From JAAZZIT01 sp964480525 (GTDB lineage Bacteria; Bacillota; Clostridia; Oscillospirales; Ruminococcaceae): a stretch of 12,683 nt of DNA. A program made the position numbers and the translations under genes. Shown piece by piece: positions 12,571 to 12,683 of the stretch. Position 1 is the stretch's first letter. Every line of letters starts with the position of its first letter. The notes under the pieces are model-generated. The model was not told the origin of the DNA. It worked only from the letters and a program-made list of their open reading frames with translations, and ran no database searches. Location: contig CAYZOV010000042.1 in NCBI GenBank assembly GCA_964480525.1, positions 1 through 12,683 of the forward strand. The letters are read 5' to 3'.

Positions 12571-12683
12571 CGGTTCACGCCGCACCGTGGTTTGTAGTGT
12601 GTAACTGTAACATTTCTGTTAAATCCAACAAACTTTAAAACTTCGTCAGAAAATAAAGTTTTTGGTCAAGCTTTTTTCAAAAA
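12571..12683 (-). repeat. Dispersed repeat body, right copy (inverted, cut by window end)
   Basis: The inverted counterpart of 549-662. The segment 12571-12611 matches the left copy at 37 of 41 positions. The last 28 bases, to the window end, are identical to the reverse complement of the left copy and stop inside the AAGCTTTTTTCAAAAA palindrome (H7 on the left). The hairpin run may therefore continue beyond the window. Confidence 0.85.

Overview
The window reads as chromosome of a moderately AT-rich Gram-positive anaerobe of the Clostridia, most like a gut Oscillospiraceae/Ruminococcaceae member. This is inferred from strong AGGAGG-type ribosome sites, TTGACA/TATAAT promoters, lipobox proteins, rho-independent terminators and the mix of glycan genes. 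No phage, transposase, CRISPR, rRNA or tRNA was seen.

Layout. Bases 1-948 are non-coding and full of palindromes: isolated hairpins (162-178, 257-287, 308-341), an almost continuous run of seven hairpins (382-565), and two degenerate copies of a roughly 115-140 bp unit (569-681 and 684-825). Then come a cytoplasmic family GH2 glycosidase with a long C-terminal extension (949-4398, +) and, convergent to it across a bidirectional terminator, an ABC-type sugar-binding lipoprotein with no permease genes beside it (4478-5947, -). A shared regulatory region (5948-6192) separates the latter from a divergent patatin-type lipid hydrolase (6193-7044) and a small lipoprotein (7069-7473), which probably form one operon. 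Next are glycogen/maltodextrin phosphorylase with its own promoter, leader hairpin and terminator (7576-9828), a three-helix membrane protein (10199-10705, +), a convergent membrane-anchored coiled-coil protein (10770-11675, -) and, divergent from that, a fluoroacetyl-CoA-thioesterase-like hotdog protein (11824-12219, +). The last 460 bases are again non-coding.

How the genes fit together. The GH2 enzyme, sugar-binding lipoprotein and glycogen phosphorylase suggest uptake and intracellular breakdown of glycans, but they are separate transcription units and no transporter is complete here. The remaining genes look like housekeeping or envelope functions without an obvious common pathway.

The most unusual feature is the non-coding repeat. 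Its conserved body (549-662) recurs inverted at the right edge (12571-12683), 37 of 41 bases identical in the best part, so the whole gene block lies between inverted copies. The left copy carries the hairpin run, and the right copy is cut by the window end inside the same HindIII-type palindrome. I do not recognise the family. It could be a dispersed structured repeat, a miniature mobile element or a non-coding RNA.
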